From NCBI GenBank assembly GCA_016839055.1, contig JAEKNX010000002.1, positions 1 through 64,000 of the forward strand: a stretch of DNA of 64,000 nucleotides, given 5' to 3'. A program made the translations under genes and the position numbers. Positions 16,452 through 25,538 of this stretch are shown here, piece after piece. Every line of letters starts with the position of its first letter. Within the stretch, counting starts at the first letter, position 1. The notes below the pieces were generated by a model. That model saw only the letters and a list, made by a program, of their open reading frames with translations. It had not been told where the DNA came from and searched no databases. The DNA comes from Spirochaetales bacterium (GTDB taxonomy: Bacteria > Spirochaetota > Spirochaetia > UBA9216).

Positions 16452-17240
16452 TCATATAAACTTCCATTGCTTTAACAATTCATAGGCGTATTGTGAGCCG
16501 TCAGTATCAGCACAGTCGATTATTACCTGTTCTACATTATGTTCCGGTTTGAAAATCCGCTCTACCTGTGTCGGGGAGCCTTTGAGTCCGTAATTTGATT
16601 CAGAGGTATCCGGCAAATCCATAAGAGATAAATTTGTGATTGGGCGATCTTTTGTTTTTAGCATATTTAGGTATGAAGGCAACCTCGGCGTACATATATT
16701 ACTTTCAATTGTTATAAGGCAGGGATAGGGGAGGCGTACAACCTCGAAACTGTATTCCATATTTTGCTCAACAATTATACTTTGATTATTCACTTCCTTG
16801 ATTCTGGAAACCCATGCTACATGCGGGATATTAAGATGTTCGGCGATTGCGGGCCCTACCTGTGCTGTGTCGCCATCGGTCGTCTGCTTTCCGCAGATAA
16901 TCAGATCGTAGCTACCTATTTTGGAAATCCCGCCTGCAAGGGTGTATGATGTTGCGAGTACATCTGAGCCTGCAAACCTTTTATCGGACAGGATATATCC
17001 GTCATCAACACCTATCATAAAGGCTTCTTTAATAATCAATTCAGCCTGGGAAGGCCCCATTGTTAAAACGGTTACCCTTGCACCTGTCTGTTCTTTCAGT
17101 TTGAGGGCAGTTTCTATAGCAAATAAATCATAGGGATTCATTTTGCTGCTGATGCCGTCCCGCTTTAGAACCCCTGTCTCTTCGTCTATTTCAACCTGCG
17201 TAGTTCCGGGTACCTGTTTAATACAAACAATAATATTCAT
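16452..17240 (-). CDS. etfB: Electron transfer flavoprotein beta subunit
   Basis: A 262-residue EtfB. It begins with the family N-terminus MNIIVCIKQVPGTT, continues with GSRKMNPYD-like SSKMNPYDLFAIETAL, and has the FAD/AMP-binding CGKQTTDGDTAQVGPAIAEHL near residue 115. It partners the EtfA encoded next on the same strand. The gene is 33 bases downstream of the GntR-SMP-30 fusion, on the same strand, so the regulator and the bifurcating complex are likely co-transcribed. Confidence 0.92.
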   Translation of the reverse strand: MNIIVCIKQVPGTTQVEIDEETGVLKRDGISSKMNPYDLFAIETALKLKEQTGARVTVLTMGPSQAELIIKEAFMIGVDDGYILSDKRFAGSDVLATSYTLAGGISKIGSYDLIICGKQTTDGDTAQVGPAIAEHLNIPHVAWVSRIKEVNNQSIIVEQNMEYSFEVVRLPYPCLITIESNICTPRLPSYLNMLKTKDRPITNLSLMDLPDTSESNYGLKGSPTQVERIFKPEHNVEQVIIDCADTDGSQYAYELLKQWKFI

Positions 17241-17273
17241 TTAATTATCCCTACTTCAATCTGTCAACTTCTA

Positions 17274-18824
17274 TCACATGATTTGTGAACGATATTCGGG
17301 CTTACCTGCTGTCATAAGTTCAGTTTTGAAGATTGCACCTGCTTTTTCACCGTTTCGATTCCGGTTTTCTCCTCCGGCGGATGTGATAAAGAGAGTCTTT
17401 AAATCGCAGCCTGCAAAGCAAATGCTGGTCGTGTTTAATGCTGGTATCTCTATATTCTTTATAAGTTGTCCCTCGGGAGAAATCATTATCAGGGTTCCTC
17501 CATTCCAGAGAGCTGCTATGATGTTTCCTTCGCTGTCTACGGTCAGGCCGTCGGGTTCGATTGAGTTATCGACTTGATAAAAAAGTTTTTTATTCTCTAT
17601 TTCTCCGGTTTCCTTATTATAATCGTATCGATTGATACTGTGACGGGTAGAATCATTATGATAGAAAAAAGCAAGATCGGGTGAAAATCCCATACCGTTT
17701 GAGATGGAGACGTCTTTTATTACCTTTGACATCTTTCCGTTTGTTTCAATCCTGTATACCGCACCCTGTTGAGTTCTGGATGCTATGGAACCCAGGAAAA
17801 CCCTTCCTTTTGGATCGGCTATTGCATCGTTGAAATAGACGGAGTCGACATCCTGAGGGAATTTAATATTTAAAGGGCGGAGTGTTTTTGAGTCTATATT
17901 AAATGAACCTATTGTGCCGTTGTTGAAAAAAAGTAACAGTTCTCCATTTTCCTGAAGGGTCAGACCTCCTATGTGATCACCCTTATATAGAATCTCAGGA
18001 TTTGCTGTTCCGTTTTTTGAGCTGTAAAGAAGTCCTTTTCGGATATCGAGCCAAACAAGAAGATCCCTGTCGGGATGCCAGAGGGGGGACTCTCCGAGAA
18101 TCATTTCCATATCAAAGGCTGTATCTAGAGAGTATGGCTGAGTTTCTCTGTCATTAAGTCCGCGGTAGATGTTTTTTAGGTGATTAGACAGGTGAGTATT
18201 CATAAGGTTGACAGCTTTCTCGGTGTCTCCCTCTTCAATTGCTGTAAGGATAGCCTGGTGATCTTCTACCGAGGCGGTGGCGCTTGAATAATAATCACTT
18301 ATACTGCCCATTGAAAGATTCCGCATTATATTGATGCTGAAAATCAAGTTGGTGATAGCATTTTTTAAGTATGGATTACCACTATGCTGATATAGTGTTT
18401 CATGAAAATTAAAATCTATTTTGAGGAAGTTGAGCTGGTTGCTGTTTTTGATTGCCTCACGGGATCTGTTGACTACCCTGTGAAGCTGGTCAAAGGCATT
18501 TTTATTAGGGTTTTCACATAGTCTTTTTATTGCAATCTCTTCGATAGCACGGCGAAGTTCAACGATTGAATCGATCTCGTCTCTGGAAAGGGTTTTTACA
18601 TAGTATCCTTTCCATTGGACTTTTTTGAGTATCTCGGCTTCGGTGAGCTGTGCGAGTGCTTCGCGTACTGAGGCGCGGCTTACTCCGAGCTTTTCGGCAA
18701 GATCCTGATCGTTTATTCTTTCTTCAGGTTTCCATATTCCTTCAAGAAGCCCGTCTTTTATATAATCGGATATATCATCAGCTTTGCTTGTTTTAATGTT
18801 TTCTGTAGTTCTTGCTTTGTTCAT
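17274..18824 (-). CDS. GntR-family (FCD) regulator fused to an SMP-30/gluconolactonase domain
   Basis: The 516-residue protein joins a regulator and an enzyme fold. Residues 10-80 are a winged helix (DLAEKLGVSRASVREALAQL). Residues about 85-225 are the FCD ligand domain with the Asp/His metal pattern in DFNFHETLYQHSGN and VEDHQAILTAIEEGD. Residues about 238-510 are a six-bladed propeller of the SMP-30/regucalcin/gluconolactonase family; the likely metal ligands are present: Glu in MILGESPLWHP, Asn in YFNDAIADPKG and SISNGMGFSPD, Asp in EPDGLTVDSEGN. The frame is continuous. It heads the etfBA-glcD operon and is divergent from an ABC/catabolic operon, so it probably controls both. The propeller may sense or hydrolyse a sugar lactone. 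A free SMP-30 paralogue is at 61705-62580. Confidence 0.85.
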   Translation of the reverse strand: MNKARTTENIKTSKADDISDYIKDGLLEGIWKPEERINDQDLAEKLGVSRASVREALAQLTEAEILKKVQWKGYYVKTLSRDEIDSIVELRRAIEEIAIKRLCENPNKNAFDQLHRVVNRSREAIKNSNQLNFLKIDFNFHETLYQHSGNPYLKNAITNLIFSINIMRNLSMGSISDYYSSATASVEDHQAILTAIEEGDTEKAVNLMNTHLSNHLKNIYRGLNDRETQPYSLDTAFDMEMILGESPLWHPDRDLLVWLDIRKGLLYSSKNGTANPEILYKGDHIGGLTLQENGELLLFFNNGTIGSFNIDSKTLRPLNIKFPQDVDSVYFNDAIADPKGRVFLGSIASRTQQGAVYRIETNGKMSKVIKDVSISNGMGFSPDLAFFYHNDSTRHSINRYDYNKETGEIENKKLFYQVDNSIEPDGLTVDSEGNIIAALWNGGTLIMISPEGQLIKNIEIPALNTTSICFAGCDLKTLFITSAGGENRNRNGEKAGAIFKTELMTAGKPEYRSQIM

Positions 18825-18851
18825 GATCTTACTATAGATGAATAATTATTG

Positions 18852-18871
18852 TTTGTAAACATTTTTACAAA
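18852..18871. promoter_or_regulatory. Palindromic operator candidate for the GntR-SMP-30 regulator
   Basis: TTTGTAAA at 18852-18859 and TTTACAAA at 18864-18871 are perfect inverted repeats with a 4-base gap. It sits 28 bases before the regulator start and inside the divergent region. GntR/FCD proteins usually bind short palindromes containing GT-AC half-sites, which fits. Binding is inferred, not shown. Confidence 0.5.
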
Positions 18872-18905
18872 TATAAAATTACAAATTCTAAATTTCAAAT
18901 TTAAA

Positions 18906-18934
18906 TTGACAATACGATTTTTACGATCTATTCT
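18906..18934 (+). promoter_or_regulatory. Candidate promoter of the ABC/catabolic operon
   Basis: TTGACA at 18906-18911 and TATTCT at 18929-18934 are 17 bases apart. It reads towards the binding-protein gene at 19041 and lies 35 bases from the palindromic operator candidate. Confidence 0.5.
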
Positions 18935-19040
18935 GAATATAGTACATATGCTTATACTTTAGTCCAAACATCATGAGTCCTGATAGGTAACTGTATTGAA
19001 ATCAAAACAGAAAACAGAAAACAGAAAAAAGGAGAAAAAG

Positions 19041-20303
19041 ATGAAAAGAGCATTGTTGATCGTACTAGTTCTGATGGTCGTTGCTTTTGGCGTATATGCC
19101 GGAGGAACAGCCGAGAAAGAAACGGAAAGTGTTGTTCTTAGAGCCCTGATAAGGCCCGATGAGGGAGGAAATGTTCAGAAGTATGCAGATATTTTTGAAG
19201 CCGAAACAGGTATCCGGGTGGAGGTGGATTTTGTAGGTTGGGCAGAAATCCATGACAAATCCATATCAACCCTGAGTGCAGGCGGCGGCGGTTATGATAT
19301 AATTTTTGTTCCATCCGCAAATGTTGTTGAATTTACCTCAGTAGGGGATTTTGAAGCCTTAAACAATATGATTTCTTCCGGAGAAAAAGCCGACTGGTTG
19401 CAGCCAGTACTCGATCTATATACCAGAGAAGGTGATTTGGTTGCTATGCCTTGGTATTCCGGCGGTGCTCACATGGTTTATAACAAGGAAATTCTCGATA
19501 AGGCCGGTGTTGATCCTGAGAAGATTGTAACGTGGAATGATTTTAAAGATGCTTGTAAAAAAATCAAAGCTGCTGAACTTTTAAAATATGTTTATACTCC
19601 AACAGCAAAGTATCCCGGGAATTTTTACTATGCATGGGGAAGTATGGTAGCTTCCAGCGGAGAGTCCTTTTTTGATGCAGCTGGAAAGCCTGTATTTGAT
19701 AAGGGTTCAGCTGTACTTGATTCTCTTAAACTTGTTTCGGAAGGAACTAAAGAGGGTCTGTTTGATCCTGCTGCTATTGCTATGGACGACTATGAAGCAC
19801 TTATTCAGTTCGGCAGTGGAGACACCGCCTTCATGATGAATTCTACATGGTCCGCAACTCAGGCTTATCGTAATGCCGATTTGTCCAAGGTAACAGGGAA
19901 AGTCGGCTACATGCTGATTCCAGGATGGAAAAGCGAGCCCCGCTCTGGAGGATTTCTCTATGCCGGAGGATTGGGGATCCTGAAAAGTTCCAGGTATAAG
20001 GAAGAGGCGAAGCAGTTCTTGACTCTTCTCACTAGTGCCGATGCTCAGAAACATCATGCTATCGAAGGCGCAAACCTTCCGACAAGAGTTGCCCTTTTTG
20101 AGGATAAAGAGATTGATTCTTCATGGGCTGGTTACAAAGCATTAACAGCTCAGTTGTCATACGGTTCTTTTCTTCCGCAGTACAGCTGGTTTGAGGAGTG
20201 GCGTCAGGCTACCAGCGGAGTTGTGCAGAAAACAATAGCCGGAAATATAACACCTGAAAAGGCTTTTGATTTGATTCTGGAAAATGCCAGAAAGGCTCAA
20301 TAA
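19041..20303 (+). CDS. ABC transporter extracellular sugar-binding protein (family 1)
   Basis: A 420-residue exported solute-binding protein. Its N-terminus is a signal peptide ending VYAGG, with the hydrophobic core LLIVLVLMVVAFGVYA. Features of the family 1 (MalE-like) fold include KYADIFEAETGIRVEVDFV and MPWYSGGAHMVYNKEIL. It should capture a sugar or sugar derivative and deliver it to the two permeases that follow. The ATG at 19041 is preferred over a TTG at 18996 because AAAGGAG precedes it and the signal peptide begins there. It is the first gene of an eight-gene operon. Confidence 0.88.
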   Translation: MKRALLIVLVLMVVAFGVYAGGTAEKETESVVLRALIRPDEGGNVQKYADIFEAETGIRVEVDFVGWAEIHDKSISTLSAGGGGYDIIFVPSANVVEFTSVGDFEALNNMISSGEKADWLQPVLDLYTREGDLVAMPWYSGGAHMVYNKEILDKAGVDPEKIVTWNDFKDACKKIKAAELLKYVYTPTAKYPGNFYYAWGSMVASSGESFFDAAGKPVFDKGSAVLDSLKLVSEGTKEGLFDPAAIAMDDYEALIQFGSGDTAFMMNSTWSATQAYRNADLSKVTGKVGYMLIPGWKSEPRSGGFLYAGGLGILKSSRYKEEAKQFLTLLTSADAQKHHAIEGANLPTRVALFEDKEIDSSWAGYKALTAQLSYGSFLPQYSWFEEWRQATSGVVQKTIAGNITPEKAFDLILENARKAQ

Positions 20304-20340
20304 TATAGCTTAAAATTTTCAAGGAGGATGCGGCAGAATC

Positions 20341-21237
20341 ATGACTAATACATCTGTAAAGAGAAAACAGGAGCTGAAGCTTGCATTGGGACTGGTTCTG
20401 CCGGCTCTGATTATTATGGCTGCGGTGAACCTTTATCCCCTGATTTATTCCTTTGTGATCAGTTTGAGGGATTATGATTTTCACGGGGATAAGAGTTATC
20501 CCTTCTGCGGCCTGGAAAACTATATTTATATATTTGAGGATGTTCGTTTCTGGAGGAGTCTAGGTATTACTCTCATATTTACGGCCGGAGCGGTGACGCT
20601 TGAAATCGGTCTCGCTTTGATGTGTGCTCTGGCTTTAAATCGCAAATTTAGAGGGCAGGGAGCACTTCGTGTAATCGCTCTCCTGCCCTGGGCTATACCT
20701 CCGGTTGTAAACGGAATATTGTGGAAGTGGATACTAAACCCCCGTTATGGTGCTTTAAACGGCTTGTTGATGCAGCTGGGCGTTATAGATGAATACATTG
20801 TTTGGCTTGGGAGCCCGTCACTTGCAATGTTGATGGTTATCCTTACTGATGTATGGAAAGAAACTCCTTTCATCATGCTGCTGCTTTTGGCAGCTCTACA
20901 GTCGGTGCCCTCATACCTTTATGATGCAGCGAAGATTGACGGCGCAGGTGCCTTCAGGACTTTTAAGGAGGTTACTCTGGCATTAATAAGACCTGCTCTT
21001 TTTGTAGCGCTTTCATTGAGGACGATATGGGCTTTGAAGAGTTTTGATCTTATCTACGCTCTTACACAAGGCGGACCATCCAACAGCACTGAGGTTTTAG
21101 GATACTATACATATCAAAAATCTTTTGTATCGCTTCATATGGGAAGAGGTGCGGCAGCCGCTTACATTATGACCTTCATTGTCCTTTTGATAGTAATTTT
21201 TTATCAGAAGGCTGTTTATCAGGATGTGGAGTATTGA
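20341..21237 (+). CDS. ABC sugar permease, MalF/UgpA type
   Basis: A 298-residue inner-membrane permease with six hydrophobic segments. The EAA loop that contacts the ATPase reads DAAKIDGAGAFRTFKEVTL. AAGGAGG lies 10 bases before the ATG. No ATPase gene is present in the operon, so the system must borrow one, as many family 1 importers do with an MsmK/UgpC-type ATPase. Confidence 0.9.
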   Translation: MTNTSVKRKQELKLALGLVLPALIIMAAVNLYPLIYSFVISLRDYDFHGDKSYPFCGLENYIYIFEDVRFWRSLGITLIFTAGAVTLEIGLALMCALALNRKFRGQGALRVIALLPWAIPPVVNGILWKWILNPRYGALNGLLMQLGVIDEYIVWLGSPSLAMLMVILTDVWKETPFIMLLLLAALQSVPSYLYDAAKIDGAGAFRTFKEVTLALIRPALFVALSLRTIWALKSFDLIYALTQGGPSNSTEVLGYYTYQKSFVSLHMGRGAAAAYIMTFIVLLIVIFYQKAVYQDVEY

Positions 21238-21238
21238 T

Positions 21239-22093
21239 ATGAAAAAAAACAGCATCAGAACAGTTATTTTTATAATATTTGTAATTTTCTTTATCCTGAT
21301 TGTGCTTTTCCCATTTTACTGGATGATTGTTTCCAGTATAAGTCCGCAGGTTGAGCTGACTGAAAAACCACCTCATTGGATTCCTCAGGAACCGAGTCTT
21401 AAGCGATTCGTAAATCTATTATTCGGCGGAGAGGGCGGAAACGCGGCAAGACAGAGAGTTTTTGTTTCAAGTCTGATTACCAGTGTTATTGTAAGCGTTT
21501 CTACTACCATAATATGTCTGGTAACTGGAACCATGGCGGCATATGCATTGGCTCGAATCAGGATTGCCGGAGTTATGAAAATTCTTGTAGGCATTCTGAT
21601 AGCACAGATGATCCCAATGATTGTAATTGTAATTCCTCTGTTTCTCTTTTTGAAAGGGGTAGGTCTTTACGATAGCAGGCTGGGGCTTTCTATTGTTTTC
21701 ACCGGTCTCATGCTTCCAACAGTAATCTGGATTATGTTCGGTTATTTAAAAACCATTCCAACTCAGCTTGAGGAAGCCGCGATTATGGACGGCTGTTCTC
21801 CGTTTGCAGCAATGGTGAGGATCGTTATCCCATTGTCTGTGCCGGGCCTGGTTGCGGTCGGGGCGTTTACGTTTCTGAATACATGGAATAACTTTTTTGT
21901 TTCCCTGGTCTTGACCGCTTCCCGGGCAAAGCCGCTTACGGTAGTCATAACAGAGTTTTCAAGTCAATTTGGGATTGACTACGGACTTATGGCAACCGGC
22001 GGAGTTATTGGTTGTATTCCCCCGATATTGCTGACGATTCTGCTGCAGAAACATATCGTCTCCGGCCTGACTGCCGGAGCAGTGAAAGGTTAG
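21239..22093 (+). CDS. ABC sugar permease, MalG/UgpE type
   Basis: A 284-residue permease with six membrane segments. The EAA loop is EEAAIMDGCSPFAAMVRIVI. The ATG at 21239 starts 1 base after the stop of the previous gene, with AGGATGTGGAG upstream; an ATG at 21224 in the same frame would overlap that gene. It pairs with the MalF-type permease to form the channel. Confidence 0.9.
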   Translation: MKKNSIRTVIFIIFVIFFILIVLFPFYWMIVSSISPQVELTEKPPHWIPQEPSLKRFVNLLFGGEGGNAARQRVFVSSLITSVIVSVSTTIICLVTGTMAAYALARIRIAGVMKILVGILIAQMIPMIVIVIPLFLFLKGVGLYDSRLGLSIVFTGLMLPTVIWIMFGYLKTIPTQLEEAAIMDGCSPFAAMVRIVIPLSVPGLVAVGAFTFLNTWNNFFVSLVLTASRAKPLTVVITEFSSQFGIDYGLMATGGVIGCIPPILLTILLQKHIVSGLTAGAVKG

Positions 22094-22100
22094 GTGCAAA

Positions 22101-23165
22101 ATGCTTATTTTCGACAGTCATGCTCATATAATTTCTCCGCTTGCCGGAGCCTGCGGTTACTCGAGTTCTGAAGAGCATCTGGCAGTCTGTCAGGCAGCTA
22201 TGAGGGATCATCTTTCTCAGCCATCGAGATTGGTTGACGACAACAGTATTGTAAATGAGAAAAAATTATGGAATCTAAAGGATCGTTCTATTAAGGGCAG
22301 GTTGGATACCTCGTTCAGGGTCGGCGATTTTGGACGCTTTCAATGGAATCAGGACGGTAGGCAATGCTACATTCAGTATCTGCCACCTTATGCCACCGAT
22401 ATGTCCTGTCCTCCGGGGATGCTTAAAGCCATGATGGATTATGCAGGAGTTAATAAAGCAGTGCTGCAATGCGGCGGAGTCTACGGGCGGTTGAACGGTT
22501 ATTACGCACAGATAATGAAAGATAATCCTCGTTTCAGGGAAGTATTTTATCCTCTGGCTTCCGTAAATCCTGTCGAGGATCCTGTCGGTGCGGGTGCTGA
22601 GGTAGAAAGAGCGGTAAAAGACGACGGCCTGGCCGGGATCTGGATTTTTCCGGAGCAAGGGCTCTTTGACTTCCATTGTAGAGACTTCTGGGATCGGGCG
22701 GCAGCCTTAGGTGTTCCGGTCTTTCTCGCATTCTTTCCGGATTTAGACTGGACCAAGCGGATTCTTGCAATGTCGCACTGGATTAACGAGTACCCTGAAC
22801 TGCCAATTGTGCTTCCACAGGCCTTTCCCCTTCCGGCTGGAGAAGTTCCAATTGTAGACTTTCCGTCTTCAGTGGAAAGGCTTCTTATGAAAGGTAATAT
22901 ATTTGTTGAAATAATCTATCCGATAAGCCAGGGGAACAGGGAAGCTTATCCATTTAATAGAAGTTTGAAAGCCTTTAGAGAAGTATATTCCCGGCTTGGT
23001 GCTGAAAAGCTGGTGTGGGGATCTGATATTCCGATGGTTGAACGCTATTGTACCTATGCACAATCTTTAAATTATCTTGGAAATTATTCTAATTTCCTTT
23101 CGGAAATGGACTTGGAAAAGATTCTGGGTAAAAACTTAGAGGAAATATTTAAAAGGAAACAATAA
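22101..23165 (+). CDS. Amidohydrolase-2 family metal-dependent hydrolase
   Basis: A 354-residue TIM-barrel hydrolase. FDSHAHII at the start gives the HxH metal pair (His7, His9), and LVWGSDIPMVERY near the end carries the metal-binding aspartate of amidohydrolase family 2. This family includes lactonases, decarboxylases and amide hydrolases. There is no signal peptide, so it is cytoplasmic. It starts 7 bases after the second permease. In context it may open a lactone or remove an acyl group from the imported compound; the reaction cannot be named. Confidence 0.75.
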   Translation: MLIFDSHAHIISPLAGACGYSSSEEHLAVCQAAMRDHLSQPSRLVDDNSIVNEKKLWNLKDRSIKGRLDTSFRVGDFGRFQWNQDGRQCYIQYLPPYATDMSCPPGMLKAMMDYAGVNKAVLQCGGVYGRLNGYYAQIMKDNPRFREVFYPLASVNPVEDPVGAGAEVERAVKDDGLAGIWIFPEQGLFDFHCRDFWDRAAALGVPVFLAFFPDLDWTKRILAMSHWINEYPELPIVLPQAFPLPAGEVPIVDFPSSVERLLMKGNIFVEIIYPISQGNREAYPFNRSLKAFREVYSRLGAEKLVWGSDIPMVERYCTYAQSLNYLGNYSNFLSEMDLEKILGKNLEEIFKRKQ

Positions 23166-23170
23166 CTGCT

Positions 23171-24289
23171 ATGACAATCTACGATAGACTTAAAATAAAA
23201 ACCTATATAAATGCTTACGGCACAGTAACCCGTTACGGAGGTTCGCTGATGTCTCCTGAGATAATTAGAACCATGGAAGAAGCTTCAAAAAGCTTTGTTG
23301 ATATGGAAGAGTTTCATCAAAAAGCCGGTGAACATATTGCCTCACTTTTAGGTTGTGAGGCAGCCTTTGTTACAAGCGGGGCTGAAGCTGGAATTGCTGT
23401 GGCTACAGCCGGAATTATAGCCGGGAAAAACATTGTTAATATTTTCGCCCTTCCTGATTCGGACAATATGAAGAATGAGGTACTGATTCTTAAAAGTCAT
23501 CGTTCCAGATATGATCAGGGGATCAGGGTTGCAGGTGGGGTACTTAAAGATATTGGTTCAACTGATCTCGTTTATCCTGAAATGCTGGAGGCCGGGATAA
23601 GTGAGAAAACCGGTTTTATTTTTTATTTAGCCGAGGCCGCTGATGAGCGGGGTTCTTTACCTCTGTCCGATGTTGCTGGTATTTGCAGGAAGCATGGTAT
23701 TCCTCTGGTGGTAGATGCAGCGGCCGAGCTGCCTCCGCTGGATAATTTCAGGAATTTCCTGGAACAGGGAGCTGACCTTGTAATTTTCAGCGGAGGGAAA
23801 GATATTGCCGGTCCACAGTCGTCAGGCCTTATTGTTGGCCGTAAGGAGCTGATAGAGCGGTGCCGGGCTAATTCTTGTCCGAATCACAGTATCGGACGGG
23901 CAATGAAGGTCGACAAGGAAACCCTCGCTGGTTTTGTTCGTGCAGTTGAACTCTATGTCGATACAGATTTTATTGAAAAAACAAGTCGGTGGACTGAGAT
24001 TGCGGAAATGATTTTTGAAGGACTTAATGATTTAACGGGCATAAGGGTTGTTAAAGACCTTCCTTTTGAGCCTGGAATCCAGCCGAGAAATATTCCCCGT
24101 GTTTTTGTGAGTCCGGAAAAAGGCGGATTGAACAGGGTTAATGACTGGCATCGAAAGCTTCAGGATGGAGAGCCGGGGGTTATAACCGGTATATACCGGG
24201 AGAGTCTTATGATTAATCCTCAATGTCTGGGCATTGAGGAGGTCGATGTTGTTGTAAACAGGCTTTCGGAAATAGTGAGGGGGGAATAA
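23171..24289 (+). CDS. SelA/DgaE-like PLP-dependent enzyme
   Basis: A 372-residue fold-type I PLP enzyme. It matches the group related to SelA that includes DgaE (D-glucosaminate-6-phosphate ammonia-lyase). INAYGTVTRYGGSLMSPEI near the start and FVTSGAEAGIAVATAGIIAG are characteristic. The PLP lysine is Lys210 in FSGGKDIAGPQSSG, with VVDAAAELPP upstream. Ammonia or water elimination from a sugar acid is the likely chemistry. The neighbouring RidA (25065-25523) would clear an enamine/imine product. The stop overlaps the next ATG (ATAATGA-like). Confidence 0.75.
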   Translation: MTIYDRLKIKTYINAYGTVTRYGGSLMSPEIIRTMEEASKSFVDMEEFHQKAGEHIASLLGCEAAFVTSGAEAGIAVATAGIIAGKNIVNIFALPDSDNMKNEVLILKSHRSRYDQGIRVAGGVLKDIGSTDLVYPEMLEAGISEKTGFIFYLAEAADERGSLPLSDVAGICRKHGIPLVVDAAAELPPLDNFRNFLEQGADLVIFSGGKDIAGPQSSGLIVGRKELIERCRANSCPNHSIGRAMKVDKETLAGFVRAVELYVDTDFIEKTSRWTEIAEMIFEGLNDLTGIRVVKDLPFEPGIQPRNIPRVFVSPEKGGLNRVNDWHRKLQDGEPGVITGIYRESLMINPQCLGIEEVDVVVNRLSEIVRGE

Positions 24290-25056
24290 TGAAACATGAA
24301 CTTTATGGGAAAAGAGCCCTTGTTTTCGGGGCCAGCTCGGGGATAGGGCGAGCTTTGGCTATAGCGCTCGGACAGGCCGGGGCCAGGGTTGCTGTCAGCT
24401 ATAATAATAATGCTGCCGGTGCTGAGCAGACAATGAGTTTGATTCCTGAACAGCAGCGGGCGATAATATTGAAGGCTGATCTTTTAAAGCCGGTAGAGGT
24501 GGAACAGACAGTCACGGGGGCAGTAAAAGCTCTTAAGGGTTTAGATTTTGCTATTCTGGTTGCAGCTCAGTTTCATATGGCTCCTTTAACAGAATGCCAA
24601 AATAATATCATTGAGGAAGTCGTCTCACGAAACGTAGTGGCTCCTTTTGTTTTTGCACGTGAGGTTTTGAAAGAACTAAAACGGAACGGAGGAGGGAAGA
24701 TATTTTTTGTCGGTACTAGTCAGGGGCATCGTCCTTTGATAAATACATCCTTATATGCGGGAACTAAGGGGATTCTCTTGAATCTGGTGAAAAGCATCTG
24801 CCTTGAACACGGTCGAGATAATATTCAGGCTCTGTTATTAAGTCCGGGGGTTACAATGTCGGCAGGGAATATTGAAAACTTCAGCTCGGATGATGAGCGC
24901 AACAACGCAGAAATGATAATTCCTGCAGGTAAAATTCTGCAACCGGAACAGTTTGCTGATATTGCTATGCGGCTTTTAGGAGAAGACTCCGGATATATTA
25001 CCGGATCAGAGATTATGGTAGACGGCGGGCTTCTTTGTACCGGCGCACAGGTATAG
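24289..25056 (+). CDS. Short-chain dehydrogenase/reductase
   Basis: A 255-residue classical SDR. The cofactor loop is VFGASSGIGRALA near residue 12. The active-site tyrosine and lysine are in LYAGTKGILLNL, and a serine is in FVGTSQGH. ADL after the third strand suggests NAD(P). The C-terminal SEIMVDGG is typical. It should oxidise or reduce a hydroxyl or keto group of the substrate in this pathway. It is within the operon, with 8 bases to the next start. Confidence 0.85.
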   Translation: MKHELYGKRALVFGASSGIGRALAIALGQAGARVAVSYNNNAAGAEQTMSLIPEQQRAIILKADLLKPVEVEQTVTGAVKALKGLDFAILVAAQFHMAPLTECQNNIIEEVVSRNVVAPFVFAREVLKELKRNGGGKIFFVGTSQGHRPLINTSLYAGTKGILLNLVKSICLEHGRDNIQALLLSPGVTMSAGNIENFSSDDERNNAEMIIPAGKILQPEQFADIAMRLLGEDSGYITGSEIMVDGGLLCTGAQV

Positions 25057-25064
25057 GAGATTCT

Positions 25065-25523
25065 ATGAGTATTGAAGAGCGTTTGAAAGAACTAAATCTT
25101 GTGATTCCTGATCCGCCGGAACCAGTTGCTAATTTTGTTCCGTGCCGCACTGCCGGGAAATTGGTCTTTATCAGCGGACAGGGCCCGGTGATAAATAATC
25201 TTCCGGTACATATGGGAAAGCTTGGTAAGGAAATCTCTCTTGAAGACGGATATGAAGCTGCAAGACTTTGCGCACTGAATCTATTGTCTCAGTTAAAAAA
25301 TAAAATATCTGATTGGAATCAGCTTAAAAAGATTGTCAGTGTTCGGGGATTTGTTGCAAGTACAGAAAATTTTTATGATCAGCCAAAGGTTGTAAATGGT
25401 TGTTCCGATCTGCTCTGCGATATATTCGGTGACCGGGGCATTCATGCTCGCTGCGCGCTGGGAGTAAATGTTCTACCTGGAAATATCCCTGTTGAGGTAG
25501 AGATGGTTGTGGAGCTTTGCTGA
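25065..25523 (+). CDS. RidA family protein (second, divergent RidA)
   Basis: A 152-residue YjgF/RidA member of the longer, more divergent kind. FISGQGPV near residue 35 and the C-terminal HARCALGVNVLP with VEVEMVVEL retain the arginine and glutamate used by deaminases. The ATG at 25065 is chosen because GGAGA lies just before it; an earlier start at 25035 would overlap the SDR. It follows the PLP enzyme and SDR and may hydrolyse an imine from ammonia elimination. Confidence 0.8.
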   Translation: MSIEERLKELNLVIPDPPEPVANFVPCRTAGKLVFISGQGPVINNLPVHMGKLGKEISLEDGYEAARLCALNLLSQLKNKISDWNQLKKIVSVRGFVASTENFYDQPKVVNGCSDLLCDIFGDRGIHARCALGVNVLPGNIPVEVEMVVELC

Positions 25524-25538
25524 TAGGGAAATGGTGAT

